A stretch of 62,736 nt of DNA from Bacteroidales bacterium (GCA_024401395.1 JAKSLD010000021.1:1-62736); one strand, 5' to 3'. Shown: positions 1-7,793, counted from the first letter of the stretch. Notes: generated by a model from the letters alone, not told the origin. Made by a program: numbers and translations.

Positions 1-78
1 CGTCTTGGTGTGTGGAGCATAGGACTGGCTGTTGTGGCTATGGCAATGTCTGTTTATTTTTGGATATGGCCGTTATAA
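1..78 (+). CDS. C-terminus of a membrane protein (partial)
   Basis: An open frame runs in from the window edge and stops at TAA 76-78. The 25 visible residues are almost wholly hydrophobic and aromatic, ending in WIWPL, so this is the last transmembrane helix of a protein whose body lies outside the window. Nothing more can be said about its function. Confidence 0.6.
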   Translation, partial: RLGVWSIGLAVVAMAMSVYFWIWPL

Positions 79-132
79 ATAAGAATTAGCAGAACAGGTC
101 GTCTAATGTCAGTTCTTTTTGAATACGTACCT

Positions 133-205
133 GCACGAAAACGGTCGCAAAGGGGGTGTTTTTAATGCATTAGCGACCTGTTTCGTGCAATATGAAAGGG
201 AATAT
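133..205. repeat. Palindromic dispersed repeat, copy 1
   Basis: Arms gcacgaaaacggtcgc (133-148) and gcgacctgtttcgtgc (173-188) are inverted repeats with two mismatches around a 24-base G/T-rich loop. They are followed by atatgaaagggaata. A second copy with the same arms and the same tail lies at 12548-12609. The loop differs in length between copies while the stems are kept, which favours a structured element such as a REP-like unit over chance. Confidence 0.7.
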
Positions 206-272
206 CACGCCGAAAACTCTTTGTCTGATGACCATTTATGCAATCTTAAAGTAAAAAATCAGACGCTCTACG

Positions 273-1721
273 CTATTTAAACAAATCGTCAAGAGTAATA
301 ACATTCGATATCATCGAGCTATATTTATTACGTTCCAGGCCGAAGGTTGTAACGAGAACCGTATGAATGGTTTGGCGACGCTTGATGTTTTGCTCTACGA
401 GACCAAGTCGTTGGCGCAATTTCAGGTCGTAATCCTTATCAACAGTAAACATTCTTGAAATATACTTCATTTCGCAAACATTTACCACATTGTCGTTTCT
501 GCTGATAATGAGGTCCATCTGTGCTCCTTTGGCGGTATCGGTTCCCAGTACATTCCATGCTGATTCTTCCGACAGAACGTTGCTGACACCCAATGCATTC
601 TTTATCTGCGGAATGTGTAAGAAACAAACCTCTTCGAAAGCTAAACCTCGCCAATTATTAATAGCCGGCAAGTTTTGACTGTGTTGCCAGAAGGCAGCAT
701 CGTTCCTGTCCCCATCTTCCATAAAATGAAGATAGAACATGCATAGGTTGTCTGTTAGTTTATAACGGCATGCGTTCTTTCCTGCTCCGAACGGTTGGTA
801 TAACTTGATGAAGCAGCTGACCTCTAATGAACGCAGCATATTGGTAAGCGTACTTCCCGACGGGATTTTGCATAATTGGATTATCTCTTCACGAGTAAAG
901 CCACTATGTCGAGTTGCCAACAGGCGGATAATTTGTATATACTTATCTGGGTTGCGGAATAACGAACCAAAGAGACGCATGAATTCATCGCGCAATTTTG
1001 CATCTGGAGCAAAGAACATCTGGTCGATATTTTGAGCAAGGCTTAAACTTGGATTCAGGTAGCCCCAATAATAAGGTATACCACCTAATGCCATGTATGC
1101 TTCAGTAATATCAAATCTATTCATGTTTAGCCCCATGAAGTCGCAGTATTCCTCACATTCGCCTAGAGTAAATGGGCGTAGGCATATTATATCTGTATGA
1201 CGATTATAAAGCCCTTTGCTGTTATGGATGAAATTGTCCTCAACCCACGATGTAGCACTTCCACAAAGAATCAGCATCATGTTTCTGCGCCCCATAGCCC
1301 ATCCGTTCACGAAGCCCTCGAAGGCTTGAAGAAAATGAGAACCCTTCGTGTCCATCCATGGCAATTCATCAATAAACACCACCTGACGCTGACCATTGTC
1401 TATTTTTTCGAGTAATTGAGAAAGCATGAAAAACGCCTCAATCCAATTTATTGGAGTTTTGTTGCCTTCGTGGCCAAAGCGTTTTAGAGAAAAGAAAAAT
1501 TGTTGCAGTTGCTCACGAAGTCCCACATTCTCTCGGCCTTCCTCATCATAAGGTGGTAGTCCTGTATGGTAAAACGTTATGCGTTGGTTAAAGACTTCCC
1601 TTATAAGAAAAGTCTTGCCCACTCTGCGTCGGCCTGTCATTATAACGCACTCAGCCTTAGGACTATTATATAGTCGTTCAAGCTCTTCTATTTCTTTTTT
1701 TCTGCCAACAATGTCGTGCAT
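273..1721 (-). CDS. AAA-type ATPase (ATPase_2/DUF234-like)
   Basis: A 482-residue P-loop ATPase. Walker A is GRRRVGKT at residues 30-37 and Walker B is VVFIDELPW at 114-122, as in the large STAND-like ATPase_2 family common in archaea and Bacteroidota. The middle carries a winged-helix stretch (about 270-320). The C-terminal 130 residues resemble the DUF234 nuclease-like domain, with an acidic EMKYISR motif near 418 that could be a PD-(D/E)XK remnant. It is a stand-alone gene on the minus strand between the palindromic repeat (133-205) and the 53-bp repeats (1791-1965). The biological role of this family is not settled; mobile-DNA or defence links are often proposed. Start is the ATG at 1721; no alternative is nearby. 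Confidence 0.85.
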   Translation of the reverse strand: MHDIVGRKKEIEELERLYNSPKAECVIMTGRRRVGKTFLIREVFNQRITFYHTGLPPYDEEGRENVGLREQLQQFFFSLKRFGHEGNKTPINWIEAFFMLSQLLEKIDNGQRQVVFIDELPWMDTKGSHFLQAFEGFVNGWAMGRRNMMLILCGSATSWVEDNFIHNSKGLYNRHTDIICLRPFTLGECEEYCDFMGLNMNRFDITEAYMALGGIPYYWGYLNPSLSLAQNIDQMFFAPDAKLRDEFMRLFGSLFRNPDKYIQIIRLLATRHSGFTREEIIQLCKIPSGSTLTNMLRSLEVSCFIKLYQPFGAGKNACRYKLTDNLCMFYLHFMEDGDRNDAAFWQHSQNLPAINNWRGLAFEEVCFLHIPQIKNALGVSNVLSEESAWNVLGTDTAKGAQMDLIISRNDNVVNVCEMKYISRMFTVDKDYDLKLRQRLGLVEQNIKRRQTIHTVLVTTFGLERNKYSSMISNVITLDDLFK

Positions 1722-1790
1722 AATTCAATCTTTTATGGTTGCTAAATTAGAAATAACATTACATTAAACCTATCGTTTTCGGTATTTTTT

Positions 1791-1965
1791 GTCCAAAACG
1801 AGAGTAAAAAGTGTTGCTTTGGATAAGATGATAGATAGATTATGTCCAAAACGAAGGTAAAAAGTGTTGTTTTGGATAAGATGATTAAGAGATTTTGTCC
1901 AAAACGAGGGTGAAAAGTGCTGTTTTGGACAAGATGATTGAGAGGTTTAGTTCTCAAAAGTATGT
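1791..1965. repeat. 53-bp tandem repeat array with internal hairpins, copy A
   Basis: Units begin at 1791, 1844 and 1897, exactly 53 bp apart, with a degenerate fourth start at 1950. Each unit holds gtccaaaac and the inverted arm gttttggac (first units ggat) around a 16-base loop, so each unit can fold as a hairpin. The array ends in a tail gttctcaaaagtatgtttt. Related units and the same tail recur at 12634-12951. The rest of the 357-bp gap (1722-2078) shows only a promoter-like box near 2058. Confidence 0.85.
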
Positions 1966-2057
1966 TTTGGGTTGATTTTCAAGAAATGCGTAAACATATA
2001 CGCATATACACATCCAAAAGGAATGAAATGGAATAAAATTGTATGGGCATATTGTAA

Positions 2058-2065
2058 TACATTTG
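2058..2065 (+). promoter_or_regulatory. Bacteroidota -7 box for the 2079 operon
   Basis: TACATTTG fits the Bacteroidota -7 consensus TAnnTTTG and lies 13 bp before the first ATG of the operon. A good -33 TTTG at the usual 19-20 bp spacing is not seen (a TTG lies 16 bp upstream), so the call is moderate. Confidence 0.45.
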
Positions 2066-2078
2066 CTAATAAATATTA

Positions 2079-2459
2079 ATGCATAAAAATATGGGACTTC
2101 TAAACAACTTAATGGATCACTTTAATAAGGCAGAATTCACAGTGGCACCGAACAAAAAGCTAAAGACATTATCAGCTGCGTTCAAGGAAGCATTTAATCT
2201 TACTCTTGTATTCTATAAGGGTGCCCAGATAGCAGATGGTGACCTCACACTGAAGCAGCTCAACGACAAGGTGAGCAAGGACGTGAAGAAAAATACAGAC
2301 GCTGAGCTCAAGATCAAGGGTTCGACAAAGGTAGGCGAGGCAGAACAGCTATTTGACAAGACCTTTGGCGTGACAGTACAAATTAAGGACAAAGAAGGAA
2401 AGAAACTTGTGCCCAATGAGATTACTATTGGTCAGGCCGCTCGTGGGGAGTATAAATAA
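2079..2459 (+). CDS. Unknown protein with internally duplicated domain
   Basis: 126 residues, no signal peptide, lysine-rich. I do not recognise a named family. The protein is a tandem duplication of a unit of about 45 residues. The first copy starts near residue 18 (AEFTVAPNKKLKTL) and the second near 74 (AELKIKGSTKVGEA). Each copy goes through a helix with FKEAF/FDKTF, a beta stretch LTLVFYKG/VTVQIKD and a closing acidic turn then TLKQL/TIGQA. This pattern suggests a small beta-alpha-beta fold used twice. It is the first gene of a tightly packed plus-strand operon; the next gene starts 12 bp later. The start could also be the ATG at 2091 (MGLLNN), which begins the better conserved-looking part. 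Confidence 0.7.
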   Translation: MHKNMGLLNNLMDHFNKAEFTVAPNKKLKTLSAAFKEAFNLTLVFYKGAQIADGDLTLKQLNDKVSKDVKKNTDAELKIKGSTKVGEAEQLFDKTFGVTVQIKDKEGKKLVPNEITIGQAARGEYK

Positions 2460-2471
2460 ATAGTATTTACT

Positions 2472-2966
2472 ATGAGGCAGAATCCAACAGTATCTGCCTT
2501 TCTCGTTGCGAACATCGAGAAGGTAGCAAGCGTTTTGACATTAATAGTAGGCGGAATATTATATTATGCGCGTTTTGGCGGAGTTGAAGTAGTGCCAGAA
2601 AGTGCTAAATTGGTATTGGGTGCGCTAGTTGTGAATGTCCTTGTTGCTTTTGCATGGCATGGTACTATAATGCAATTGCTAATCTTCTTTTGGATAATAT
2701 TTAAATTAGACGAGATTGATAGTTGGCAAGCGATAGAAACGCCTGCTCTAGTAACCATTTCTGTGGTTGCCTTGGTCTGTGCTGTGTATGTCGCCATATT
2801 TACATGGAACAATTTTGACGAGGTCGTATCTCGTCGAATGAAATACATAAATAGTCGCTCCTCGATGTATGAAGAACAATGGAAATATACATTGGGAAGA
2901 TTCTTTGCGGCAGCGACCACCATTTTCTTTTCAGTGTGCGTGATAGCTTATGTCAGCTTGGCCTGA
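2472..2966 (+). CDS. Multi-pass membrane protein of unknown function
   Basis: 164 residues with four to five hydrophobic segments, roughly 15-37, 44-62, 64-85, 94-113 and 142-163. A polar loop of about 25 residues (115-140) is rich in Arg, Tyr and Ser. No known domain is recognised. It starts 12 bp after the duplicated-domain gene and ends 7 bp before the pyroglutamyl peptidase gene, so it is almost certainly co-transcribed. It may form a membrane complex with the channel and the other membrane proteins of the operon, but that is inference from gene order. Confidence 0.7.
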   Translation: MRQNPTVSAFLVANIEKVASVLTLIVGGILYYARFGGVEVVPESAKLVLGALVVNVLVAFAWHGTIMQLLIFFWIIFKLDEIDSWQAIETPALVTISVVALVCAVYVAIFTWNNFDEVVSRRMKYINSRSSMYEEQWKYTLGRFFAAATTIFFSVCVIAYVSLA

Positions 2967-2973
2967 CCGATAG

Positions 2974-3597
2974 ATGGCAGAAAAAATACTCATAACAGGA
3001 TTCACGCCTTTCGGTTCTGAAAAGGAAAATCCTTCGCAGATGGTTGTTGAGGCATTTGATGACACTTTTTGTGGAGTAGAAGTCGTCAAGGCCATACTCC
3101 CGGTCTCTTTTGCGAAGGCAGGCAAGATGATTGTCGACCTTATAGAAGATGTTCGACCAGATGTCGTCATCTGCCTGGGGCAGGCTGGAGGGCGCAACGA
3201 GCCTTCGATAGAGCGCATTGCTGTCAATCTCAACGATAGCAATAAAGCAGACAATGATGGTGACATCCCAGAAGAGAGGGTTATAGTCAGTGGTGGAGCT
3301 TCGGCATATTTCTCGTCATTGCCAATAAAAGATATTGTGAAAAACATCAAGGCCAGCGGCTTGCCGGCTACAGTGTCGAACACTGCGGGGCTTTTTGTGT
3401 GCAATCACGTATTCTATTTGGCCTTACACTATGTGTCGGTCCGAGGTTTGGCAACGAAAGTCGGATTTATCCATCTGCCTTATCTTCCGCAGCAAGTCAT
3501 AGACAAAAAAGGCAAACCATACATGAGTCTTTGCGATATGCTGACAGTGCTAAAAGTGGCGATAGGCACGACAATAAACAAATTCTATAAATACTAG
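2974..3597 (+). CDS. pcp: Pyroglutamyl-peptidase I (peptidase C15)
   Basis: 207 residues, the normal size for this cytoplasmic cysteine peptidase, which removes N-terminal pyroglutamate from peptides. The N-terminus ILITGFTPFG is the family hallmark. The catalytic triad is present: Glu80 in PSIERIAVN, Cys143 in AGLFVCNHVFY and His167 in GFIHLPY, numbering almost identical to characterised enzymes (81/144/168). It should therefore be active. It sits inside an operon of membrane proteins of unknown function, 7 bp after one and 8 bp before the ion channel gene. That is an unusual place for a housekeeping peptidase and suggests it may process a partner of the system. Confidence 0.93.
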   Translation: MAEKILITGFTPFGSEKENPSQMVVEAFDDTFCGVEVVKAILPVSFAKAGKMIVDLIEDVRPDVVICLGQAGGRNEPSIERIAVNLNDSNKADNDGDIPEERVIVSGGASAYFSSLPIKDIVKNIKASGLPATVSNTAGLFVCNHVFYLALHYVSVRGLATKVGFIHLPYLPQQVIDKKGKPYMSLCDMLTVLKVAIGTTINKFYKY

Positions 3598-3605
3598 GAG
3601 ATTGA

Positions 3606-5303
3606 ATGAATTTTAAGCATAAATTGGCGTTAGTTTTTGATGACAACATCAAAACTGTTGTCTGGAGAAACTATGTAGACTATACGATATGGGCGCTTAT
3701 AGCGCTCAGCACGATACAGATATTTTTGTCTACCTACGACAGTATAGTAGCAAAATATGGATTCTGGCTTGAAATAGTAGACATCTTTACGACGATATGC
3801 TTTACAATAGAAGTGTCGTTGCGAATATGGACAATTGACCTTGTAGAACCAAAATATCAAGGTTGGTGGGGACGAGTTAAATACTGTTTTTCCTTTTATG
3901 GGCTTATTGACGTATTGTCAACATACTCCTACTATGTAAACTTCTTCATTCCGCTACCAGTTACGATGCTTAAGGCCATACGTATTGCGCGTCTGATGAA
4001 GATGTTTCGCTATATGAAATCGTTCCGTCTGCTTACCAATGCCTTTGCATCTAAGAAAAGCGAGTTGTTTGTCTCGATGCAGTTTCTGGTGATTGTGACG
4101 ATGATGTTGTCGTTTATTCTATATTTTTCTGAACACGATGCTCAACCTGAAGCCTATTCTGATGGCATAGTGTCAGTAGTATGGGCCTTCATGCAGTATA
4201 TAGGTGACCCAGGTGGATTTGCAGAAAACTCTCCTGTGACGTTTGTCGGACGAGTAATAGCGTGTGTGATAGGCATACTTGGCATTGCAATATTTGCTGT
4301 GCCTGCAGGTCTTATCGGATCTGGTTTTACAGAGGCAATGGAAAAAGAGGAGAAGGCAGAAAAGACCGTTGCAAATGTTGAGAAGTTGCGATTAGCATTT
4401 GAACGCAAGCTAGACAGGAATACAAGAATCCAGGCTACTCCTCAGTTTGTGTCTGTCGCTGATATTCAGGCTCGTCTGCGAATGGGTATTGATGATATTT
4501 TTGATGCCATAGATAATTCGGACCATTTTCGCCTTGTCAATCTGGCCGCTACCAGAACAGTAGACGAACGTGCAGAAGACAAATTGGCCGTAGAACATTT
4601 TCACCTGAACCGTCCATACGGCTATATGATAGACAGAAAGTCAAATGTAACAATAGTATCCCCAGCGAGTCTTGTTGATCCATGTTTCTATCATTTTGCC
4701 TATTATTTTGCAAAGATATGTGGCTTCAACTATGTCAGTCGCGAGTTGGGTGTTGTGAGACCATACAAGAGTTTCTATTTGCTTGGGGAAGATACAATGG
4801 AACAAGCAGGAGCAAAAGAGTATTATGATGATCTCAACATGTTGACTCGTGGCAATAATAAAGTAGTTGTGACATTGCTTGTTGCAAGTGGTGCTAATGA
4901 ACCAGTTTACCCTACGCAGGTTCATTTCGGCTATGGTGGTAAGAGAGGGGATGAAAGTTACGACGGTGCCGACTTGACTATCAAGAACGTGCCACTTTTC
5001 GACACTATGTATAAAGAGATGTCAGATCGCCTTGAAAAAGAATTCTCTATAAAGTGCGACCGACAAAGATATCACGACACTGCTAATACCAAAATGTATC
5101 TCAGGCATTTGGAAAATAAGGATAATATTGAGGGTATTGTGATAAGAATTGCTTGGAGCGAATGCTTGTGGAATCCTGCCCATGTTCAAATTTCACAGAC
5201 TATGGGCGAGGTTATAAACAAGTATTACGATAACGACAAACCTGTAGGGACTTCAGATGAACTGAAGGCGAAGGGGATTGGTTATGATGGTTATGACAAA
5301 TGA
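3606..5303 (+). CDS. Voltage-sensor type ion channel with atypical pore and long C-terminal domain
   Basis: 565 residues. The N-terminal 240 have the layout of a six-helix voltage-gated cation channel: S1 near 25-42, S2/S3 near 55-75 and 95-115, an S4 helix at 124-142 with Arg/Lys at three- to four-residue steps (KAIRIARLMKMFRYMKSFR), S5 near 153-174, a pore loop, and S6 at 211-239 ending AVPAGLIGSGF. The pore reads WAFMQYIGDPGGF where K+ channels have TVGYGD, so selectivity cannot be assumed. Residues 245-565 form a large soluble domain, beginning with a charged helix, that I cannot assign. It is the fourth gene of the 2079-7548 operon. Confidence 0.8.
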   Translation: MNFKHKLALVFDDNIKTVVWRNYVDYTIWALIALSTIQIFLSTYDSIVAKYGFWLEIVDIFTTICFTIEVSLRIWTIDLVEPKYQGWWGRVKYCFSFYGLIDVLSTYSYYVNFFIPLPVTMLKAIRIARLMKMFRYMKSFRLLTNAFASKKSELFVSMQFLVIVTMMLSFILYFSEHDAQPEAYSDGIVSVVWAFMQYIGDPGGFAENSPVTFVGRVIACVIGILGIAIFAVPAGLIGSGFTEAMEKEEKAEKTVANVEKLRLAFERKLDRNTRIQATPQFVSVADIQARLRMGIDDIFDAIDNSDHFRLVNLAATRTVDERAEDKLAVEHFHLNRPYGYMIDRKSNVTIVSPASLVDPCFYHFAYYFAKICGFNYVSRELGVVRPYKSFYLLGEDTMEQAGAKEYYDDLNMLTRGNNKVVVTLLVASGANEPVYPTQVHFGYGGKRGDESYDGADLTIKNVPLFDTMYKEMSDRLEKEFSIKCDRQRYHDTANTKMYLRHLENKDNIEGIVIRIAWSECLWNPAHVQISQTMGEVINKYYDNDKPVGTSDELKAKGIGYDGYDK

Positions 5304-5325
5304 TTCACTATATAATTAATAATAG

Positions 5326-5955
5326 ATGATTAAAATATCTAGTTTTATTAAGGCAGCTAAATCTTTGGGTGCATCAGCACTATTTAGTATTCTGCGAGGA
5401 GTTCTTGAGGGGTTTGCTATGTCGCTAGTGTTGACACTAATCTTGTTCTATTGGGGTGAAACTGTATTGGGACTGAAATATATTATTGGATGTGTGTTCT
5501 TTCTTGCCAGTGGAGTGATGCTATCATTATGGCGAGTGCTGAAAGGGTTGCTTACTCTTGTAGATAAGAAAGTCGATAATGCAGTAGACGGTCTGTCAGA
5601 CAAAGCCAGTGAGTTGATGGGCGATAAAGTAGAAATGCTAAATCCAGAGACTCAGTTTATTAAGGTAAGAAACCTAGTGTCAGACAAATGTCCAGCTATA
5701 TCTCCATTATTGTCTGCCGTAGATTACAATCAGATTATAGCATTGGCAAGCAAGTCGAGTCGAGTGTCAAAGGCTAGTTCATTTGTGAGCAGTAAAGTAG
5801 AAACCATTAGTAGAGCGCCGCAGACATTGAAAAAGATGGTGGAGACCTTGAAACTTGTGTATCAAGCGCCAGTTCTAGCGGTTATCAGAAAGGCAGTTCT
5901 TTCAATTACTATTGTTAGTATTGTGGTCTTAGTCGTAAGATTGTTAATGTTATAA
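5326..5955 (+). CDS. Membrane protein of unknown function
   Basis: 209 residues. Hydrophobic helices lie at about 22-45 and 49-68, followed by a soluble Ser/Lys/Val-rich stretch of about 115 residues with likely amphipathic helices, and a final membrane helix at about 188-208. No family is recognised. It begins 22 bp after the channel gene and ends 11 bp before the first DUF4230 gene. The topology, two helices, soluble domain, one helix, would suit an accessory or scaffold protein for the channel, but this rests only on neighbourhood. Confidence 0.65.
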   Translation: MIKISSFIKAAKSLGASALFSILRGVLEGFAMSLVLTLILFYWGETVLGLKYIIGCVFFLASGVMLSLWRVLKGLLTLVDKKVDNAVDGLSDKASELMGDKVEMLNPETQFIKVRNLVSDKCPAISPLLSAVDYNQIIALASKSSRVSKASSFVSSKVETISRAPQTLKKMVETLKLVYQAPVLAVIRKAVLSITIVSIVVLVVRLLML

Positions 5956-5966
5956 TTAAATATACT

Positions 5967-6527
5967 ATGAAAAAAACGTTTCATACGATCCTTGTTGCCA
6001 TAGCTGCCCTGTGCTTATCATCATGTGGCAATTCGCTGAAAGATGGTTTTGACAGCAAGATGCATACTGTCGGTGCTGCCGAACTTGGTACTGTGGAATA
6101 TACCATAACCAAGGTGGTTAAGGCCGATGACAATGCAGATTGGTATAAATTTGGAGATCGTAAAATTCTTTTTACGGTTAAGGCGACAATGAAAGCTGGT
6201 ATATCTCTAGATAGTCCTAACTGTTATTCTGCACAGATAGACGAAAGCACAAAGTCTATTACGCTCACTTTGCCAGAGCCTAAGGTGCTCTCTTTGAATA
6301 TGAAAGCAGAAGATACAAAACTCGAATATGAGCAGGTTTCAATCACTCGCTTTGATTTTGACAACATGGAGCGTAATTCATTGCTTCGTCAAGCAGAAGA
6401 AGACATCAAGAACGACAAAAGTATAGGCATACTAAAGGATGCTCAAGATAATGCAGAGATGTTTTTCAAGGCAATGCTTGCGCAAGTCGGTTTCGAGAAA
6501 ATCACTATAAATTTTGCTAACAACTAA
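5967..6527 (+). CDS. DUF4230-type lipoprotein
   Basis: 186 residues. A lipoprotein signal ends in LCLSSC with the lipid-modified Cys at residue 20. The mature part looks like the DUF4230 family: a middle beta region with DRKILFTVKATMKAGISL, then LPEPKVLSLNM, and a C-terminal helix rich in acids that ends with a short beta strand. DUF4230 has no established function. The next gene is a second member of the same family with an uncleaved membrane anchor, so the pair probably works together on two sides or two sites of the envelope. It is the sixth gene of the operon. Confidence 0.8.
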   Translation: MKKTFHTILVAIAALCLSSCGNSLKDGFDSKMHTVGAAELGTVEYTITKVVKADDNADWYKFGDRKILFTVKATMKAGISLDSPNCYSAQIDESTKSITLTLPEPKVLSLNMKAEDTKLEYEQVSITRFDFDNMERNSLLRQAEEDIKNDKSIGILKDAQDNAEMFFKAMLAQVGFEKITINFANN

Positions 6528-6542
6528 TGGGAGGAGATAATA

Positions 6543-7109
6543 ATGAAAAAGATAATTGGTATAGCATTGGCAATCGTCGCCCTTGTAGTATTGCAGTTGC
6601 AGTTCGATATATTCCATCTCAAAGCCACCTCGCTTAAGATAGACAAGACAGCCAATGTGGTTGAAGAGATAAAAAAGATAGCAGAATTTACAACCGCGTG
6701 CTTTTACGAAGAGCAAGTGATGAAAGATAAGCGAGTTAATGATGGCCTTTTTGCTGCTATTAGCGGTGATGACGAGCTGGTGCTTATAACTCGAGGTACA
6801 GTACGAGCAGGTTTCGATTTGGCAAGTGTTGCCGAAACTATGCGTATGACAGGTGATACTGTTGTTTTGCGTTTGCCGGAACCTAAAATTTTTGATGTTA
6901 TCATCAATCCATCAGACTATGATGTCTATGTAGAGAAGGGAAGTTGGAGTCACGAACAGACAGTCGCCCTTGTCGCAGAGGCACAGAATAAAGTGCGTGA
7001 AGATGCCATAGAGAGTGGTGTGTTGCAGATGGCTACTGAAAATGGAGAGAAGAAATTGCGTCAACTTTTCGGATGCTTTGGATTCAACACGGTGTTGATA
7101 GAGAGATGA
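6543..7109 (+). CDS. DUF4230-type protein, membrane-anchored
   Basis: 188 residues. An N-terminal membrane helix (4-22) has no lipobox Cys, so this protein is probably anchored in the inner membrane. The body matches DUF4230 and its upstream neighbour: DELVLITRGTVRAGFDL aligns with DRKILFTVKATMKAGISL, LPEPKIFDVII with LPEPKVLSLNM, and the long C-terminal helix ends in LFGCFGFNTVLIE. Function unknown. It starts 15 bp after its paralogue. The two have diverged strongly, so the duplication is old. Confidence 0.8.
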   Translation: MKKIIGIALAIVALVVLQLQFDIFHLKATSLKIDKTANVVEEIKKIAEFTTACFYEEQVMKDKRVNDGLFAAISGDDELVLITRGTVRAGFDLASVAETMRMTGDTVVLRLPEPKIFDVIINPSDYDVYVEKGSWSHEQTVALVAEAQNKVREDAIESGVLQMATENGEKKLRQLFGCFGFNTVLIER

Positions 7110-7133
7110 TTAATTAATTCAAACAGCAATCGT

Positions 7134-7289
7134 ATGAAAGGTTTGTCTTTTTCGTGGAAAAGATTTTTAGGAATTTCAGGCGTGAAGACGAAGATAGCTA
7201 GGAAAACTGGAGTTCCGACAACAAAAGGGGGGCTAGAGAAGAAATTAGGGTCTATCATCTTGAACCTCCTATTCGGGAAGAAGAAATAA
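7134..7289 (+). CDS. Small basic protein of 51 residues
   Basis: An ORF below usual size cut-offs, with ATG at 7134 and TAA at 7287. It encodes 51 residues starting MKGLSFSWKRFLGISGVK and is rich in Lys, Gly and Ser, ending LLFGKKK. I know similar small proteins (FSWKR-LGISG motif) from Bacteroidota genomes, without a function. It fills the 196-bp gap between two operon genes with 24 bp and 16 bp spacers, which supports it being real. The strong positive charge would suit binding to nucleic acid or membrane. Confidence 0.65.
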   Translation: MKGLSFSWKRFLGISGVKTKIARKTGVPTTKGGLEKKLGSIILNLLFGKKK

Positions 7290-7305
7290 TATAATACATA
7301 GTGCT

Positions 7306-7548
7306 ATGAGTAAGGAATACTACAGAAAGAAAATTATTGATTTGTGTGCAAGTCTTGAAAAAGAGAAAGAAGCCAAAAAGAAGGACAATGAGCGCTATGC
7401 TGATTTAATCAAAAGAGCCTCAAGTCCATCATCTAAGGCTTCTTATAGAAAAATCAAATTAGATCATGCAATATCACATGACAGAAGGATAGAAAGCATA
7501 AAGCGTGAAATAGAGAGTGCAAAAGCGTCTCTGAAGAACGCTAAGTAG
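7306..7548 (+). CDS. Small coiled-coil protein
   Basis: 80 residues, about half of them charged, predicted to be a long helical hairpin: residues 3-40 and 50-78 form two charged helices joined by a Ser-rich turn (RASSPSSKASYRK). No family name is known to me. It follows the 51-residue basic protein by 16 bp and is the last gene of the operon; a hairpin terminator lies 53 bp downstream. The pair of tiny proteins probably acts as a unit. Confidence 0.7.
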   Translation: MSKEYYRKKIIDLCASLEKEKEAKKKDNERYADLIKRASSPSSKASYRKIKLDHAISHDRRIESIKREIESAKASLKNAK

Positions 7549-7600
7549 ATATTGTCATGAGTTGTGGTGGATAGATAGTTAATCTATAACACGTAAATAC

Positions 7601-7637
7601 AAAAAGAGGCGTAGCTTAATAGTTGCGTCTCTTTTTT
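7601..7637 (+). terminator. Rho-independent terminator of the 2079-7548 operon
   Basis: The stem aaaaagaggcg (7601-7611) pairs with cgtctctttttt (7625-7636) with one G-T pair, and the 3' arm ends in a T-run. It closes the nine-gene plus-strand operon. Confidence 0.75.
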
Positions 7638-7739
7638 GTTTGTATCAAGGTAGTTGATAGACCTATGCTAATATAAGAGAAGTCTCTGTTTGCTCGCAAT
7701 TTTTTTATTTCAGAGAGTATCAAAGCGAGAATTAGATGT

Positions 7740-7747
7740 TATATTTG
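7740..7747 (+). promoter_or_regulatory. -7 box before the 7794 gene
   Basis: TATATTTG matches TAnnTTTG and lies 47 bp before the ATG at 7794. No clear -33 TTTG is present. A copy of the recurrent TGCTCGCAATTTTTTTATTT element (7688-7710) lies just upstream. Confidence 0.4.
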
Positions 7748-7793
7748 CGACTAGAAACAGAACAAAAACGTTATACAGGACAATCAAGCGAAT

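Noticed and set aside
1742-1957. Minus-strand ORF across the 53-bp repeats
   Set aside because: Its peptide is a translation of the repeat units, with no start signals and the same false peptides at 12507-12847.
1791-1965. CRISPR array
   Set aside because: The units are directly tandem without unique spacers, and no cas genes are present.
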